Source of the DNA: JAABRU01 sp050180235
Lineage (GTDB): Bacteria; Desulfobacterota; Desulfobacteria; Desulfobacterales; Desulfococcaceae
DNA length: 25,609 nucleotides
Assembly (NCBI GenBank): GCA_050180235.1
Contig: JBFXEJ010000097.1
Location: 1-25,609 of the forward strand
Direction of reading: 5' to 3'
Shown here: positions 23,721 to 25,609 of the stretch, in pieces
How positions within the stretch are numbered: position 1 is the first letter of the stretch
Layout of the letters: every line of letters starts with the position of its first letter
Program-made: the position numbers and the translations under genes
The notes under the pieces: model-generated
The model's database searches: none
Seen by the model: the letters and a program-made list of their open reading frames with translations, nothing else
Told to the model about the DNA's origin: nothing

Positions 23721-25208
23721 ATGGCAGGCAAAGCTGCAACTGATCTGAATCAGAAAAAATTTGACTGGAAAAAATACATATTCATGGGAATCGGTGTTTT
23801 TCTTTTTCTTCTCGTGTACTATTCTCCCCAATGGCCCGATGCCATTGATCCCACGGGAAAGCATTTTGTGCTGAGCATGGAAGGAAAAGGCGCACTGGCT
23901 GTATTTCTGCTGGCCGGCACATGGTGGGTGTTTGAGGTGCTTCCCATTGGTGTGACCAGTCTGGCCATCGGTGTACTGCAGGCTCTGTTTCTGATCCGCA
24001 AACCCGAAGCGGCCTTCAAGGACTTCATGGATCCCTCGGTTCTGTTCATTTTCGGGTCCATTGTCATCGGTCTGGTCTTTACCAAAACAGGACTGACGCG
24101 GCGGATAGCCTATAAAATGCTGGCTATTGTGGGAGAAAAAACCAGCATGATTTATCTGGGCTGTTTTGTACTGACTGCGGCACTGACGCATATCATGGCC
24201 CATACTGCCGTGGCAGCGACCATCTATCCCCTGCTCGTCGCGATTTACTCCCTGTACGGAGAAGGGGATAAACCCACCAAATTCGGCAAGGGACTGTTTA
24301 TCGGCATGGCATACGTGGCCGGCGCCGGAAGTATCATCACCCTGCTGGGTGCTGCCCGCGGTGCTGTGGCAGTCGGTTTTTTCAGCGGCATCATGAAAAA
24401 AAGCATTGGTTTCTTTGAACTGAGCTGGTATATGTTCCCGATTGGCTGGCTCATGGTCTTTCTCCTCTGGGGATTTTTTATGATCTTTTTCAAACCTGAA
24501 AAAGAATCCATTCCCGGGCTGCGGGAAAAAGCCAAAAGACTGAACGCTGAACTCGGCGGCATCACACGCAATGAGGTTGTAGCCGCAGTTCTTGTGGCCT
24601 CTGTGATTGTGGTGCTGGGTGCATCAGCCATCATGAAATCCATGATCCCCGGTTTCAGCCCCCCGGACAAGACAGCCATCATTCTGATTTCCACCATTAT
24701 GTTTTTTGTCGTAGGCATTCTTGACATCAATGATCTGGAGGAAATTCCCTGGAACATTATCCTGCTTTTTGCCGGAGCCATGAGCATTGGTTTCTGTCTG
24801 TGGGAAACTGGAGCAGCAGAATGGATGGCTATCAACTGGCTGACCATGTTCCAGAACTCCCACTGGTTCGTGTTTGTCATGGGCATCGCATTTTTCGTTC
24901 TGGCCATGACCAACTTTATCATGAACGTGGCAGCCATTGCCATTTCCCTGCCTGTGGCTCTGGTCATTGCCCCCTATCTTCATGTCAGCGGAGAAGTGAT
25001 TCTTTTCGCATCCCTGGTCGCCGCGGGTATGCCTTTCGTGCTGCTGGTTGGAGCGGCTCCCAATGCCATTGCCTATGACTCCAAGCAGTTCACTCCGGGA
25101 GAATTTTTTAAATACGGCTGTATGGCCAGTGTCATCCTGCTGATAGTGATCGGGCTGGCAGTGGCTGTGATCTGGCCGCTGATGGGAATGCCCATTACCA
25201 CCGGATGA
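23721..25208 (+). CDS. DASS/SLC13-type membrane carrier
   Basis: 495 residues with about 11-13 hydrophobic segments and AGGAGG nine bases before the ATG. The order of segments (FGSIVIGLVFTKTGLTRRIAYKML, ..., IPWNIILLFAGAMSIG, ..., LVGAAPNAIAYDSKQF) fits the divalent anion:Na+ symporter (DASS/SLC13, ion transporter) superfamily, which moves dicarboxylates, citrate or sulfate. The two Ser-Asn-Thr motifs that bind Na+ and substrate are altered: A160-H161-T162 (IMAHTAVAAT) and M401-N402-V403 (FIMNVAAIAIS). The substrate and coupling ion therefore cannot be assumed. It ends the CBS operon and is followed by MITE B2 and a strong terminator. Inner-membrane location is certain from hydrophobicity; substrate is unknown. 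Confidence 0.9.
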   Translation: MAGKAATDLNQKKFDWKKYIFMGIGVFLFLLVYYSPQWPDAIDPTGKHFVLSMEGKGALAVFLLAGTWWVFEVLPIGVTSLAIGVLQALFLIRKPEAAFKDFMDPSVLFIFGSIVIGLVFTKTGLTRRIAYKMLAIVGEKTSMIYLGCFVLTAALTHIMAHTAVAATIYPLLVAIYSLYGEGDKPTKFGKGLFIGMAYVAGAGSIITLLGAARGAVAVGFFSGIMKKSIGFFELSWYMFPIGWLMVFLLWGFFMIFFKPEKESIPGLREKAKRLNAELGGITRNEVVAAVLVASVIVVLGASAIMKSMIPGFSPPDKTAIILISTIMFFVVGILDINDLEEIPWNIILLFAGAMSIGFCLWETGAAEWMAINWLTMFQNSHWFVFVMGIAFFVLAMTNFIMNVAAIAISLPVALVIAPYLHVSGEVILFASLVAAGMPFVLLVGAAPNAIAYDSKQFTPGEFFKYGCMASVILLIVIGLAVAVIWPLMGMPITTG

Positions 25209-25218
25209 TTCAAGGTAT

Positions 25219-25324
25219 TAGGTGATTTCCAGAAAAGAATATACCGCCAAAGTATCAAAAGCTTCCAGCTTTTGCCCTGTGCCTGTGAACTGAAACGGTA
25301 TATTTATTTTCAGAAATCACCTTA
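25219..25324. repeat. MITE family B, copy B2 (~106 bp)
   Basis: A close inverted copy of 8705-8811, ends TAGGTGATTTCC and GAAATCACCTTA. It begins ten bases after the carrier stop codon and ends just before the operon terminator. Confidence 0.85.
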
Positions 25325-25350
25325 TACTGACTGCCGCAGCATCAGTCTGA

Positions 25351-25398
25351 AAAACAGAACGGCCCTTCCGCATTACGCGGTCGGGCTGTTTCTGTTTT
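25351..25398. terminator. Strong terminator of the CBS/DASS operon
   Basis: CGGCCC, TT, CCGC, a five-base loop, GCGG, TC, GGGCTG make a two-part GC-rich stem. The flanking AAAACAG and CTGTTTT extend it and provide T-runs on both strands, so it should also stop the IS-derived transcript arriving from the right. Confidence 0.8.
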
Positions 25399-25431
25399 GC
25401 CATCGGGGAGTTTTTTCAGCAATAAAGTATT

Positions 25432-25460
25432 ATACCAATTCTCCATTGAATTTATACAAT
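25432..25460. repeat. Solo family C end
   Basis: ATACCAATTCTCCATTG followed by TTTATACAAT matches the left end of copies C1-C3, but no right end follows. The IS630-family element begins 25 bp later, so the rest may lie beyond that insertion. Confidence 0.6.
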
Positions 25461-25485
25461 AAGAAGGTTTTTGAGAAGTAAACTA

Positions 25486-25609
25486 GTGTTCTGTCAAGGT
25501 TTAACTGACGGATAAAGTCGCTTCAGTTTTATTCTCGCATCCTTTGTTCTGAACTGCCAGTCCACACCTTTCATATTCCTGTTCCGTTCTTTATACCATT
25601 CGGCAGTCT
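25486..25609 (-). mobile_element. IS630-family insertion sequence, partial at window edge
   Basis: The end of an IS630-type element: a TA at 25484-25485 is followed by the putative inverted repeat GTGTTCTGTCAAGG and by the transposase 3' end on the minus strand. IS630 elements insert at TA. The other end lies outside the window, so the boundary and target duplication are inferred. Confidence 0.65.
25494..25609 (-). CDS. IS630-family transposase, C-terminal fragment
   Basis: The last 37 codons of a minus-strand gene whose 5' part lies beyond the window. The translation reads TAEWYKERNRNMK, then GVDWQFRTKDARIKLKRLYP and SVKP before TGA. The W-Y-N-x-R-N helix and the DARIKLKRLYP ending are the hallmark C-terminus of IS630-family DDE transposases. 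The visible part has no stop or frameshift, but completeness cannot be judged. The catalytic Asp/Glu residues lie outside the visible part. Confidence 0.85.
   Translation of the reverse strand, partial: TAEWYKERNRNMKGVDWQFRTKDARIKLKRLYPSVKP

Overview
This window looks like chromosomal DNA from a sulfate-reducing or related member of the Desulfobacterota (former Deltaproteobacteria, Desulfobacterales-like). The assignment rests on gene content: an AmmeMemoRadiSam radical SAM enzyme, a long PrkA-type kinase, a QueG-like double [4Fe-4S] protein, a sigma-54 activator paired with CBS-domain genes and a DASS carrier, and spacers crowded with small palindromic repeats. It is inference, because no rRNA or marker-gene comparison was possible. 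About 20 protein genes are supported, and no tRNA, rRNA or CRISPR array was seen.

Layout. Bases 1-2280 (+) hold the 3' part of a protein with a class III nucleotidyl-cyclase-like domain, then a stand-alone receiver protein. Bases 2563-4650 (-) are a compact operon: solute-binding protein, LolA-like carrier, small lipoprotein. Bases 5095-8222 (-) read in transcription order FabH-like ketoacyl synthase III, acyl carrier protein, class I PHA synthase; the last two overlap by four bases and a strong terminator follows. A spacer of about 1 kb (8223-9281) is AT-rich and holds hairpins, a MITE and GEMM-like sequence blocks. Bases 9282-11633 (+) encode the PrkA-like kinase. Bases 11677-13089 (-) encode an RsmG methyltransferase fused to a SpoU/TrmH methyltransferase. 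Bases 13174-16141 (+) encode an RluA-type pseudouridine synthase, a SAM methyltransferase and the AmmeMemoRadiSam enzyme. Bases 16141-16667 are a nest of small repeats. Bases 16770-20619 (+) encode the QueG-like protein, RecN and an HD-type dNTP triphosphohydrolase.

The right end is the most coherent regulatory unit. A sigma-54 activator without a sensor domain (21762-20725, -) faces a CBS protein, a small RHH-like protein, a second CBS protein and a DASS-type carrier (22030-25208, +). Between them lie a near-consensus -24/-12 promoter and a dyad suited to activator binding. I infer an energy-status-regulated carrier operon controlled by its neighbouring activator.

Mobile sequences recur throughout. 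Two MITE families (A, 142 bp, two copies; B, about 107 bp, two copies) share the same termini and appear to sit between TA dinucleotides. A third family (C, about 100-130 bp) has three copies and two solo ends, and there is one 100-bp palindrome (D). The window ends inside an IS630-family transposase. The two complete A copies carry their 13-bp core in opposite orientations.
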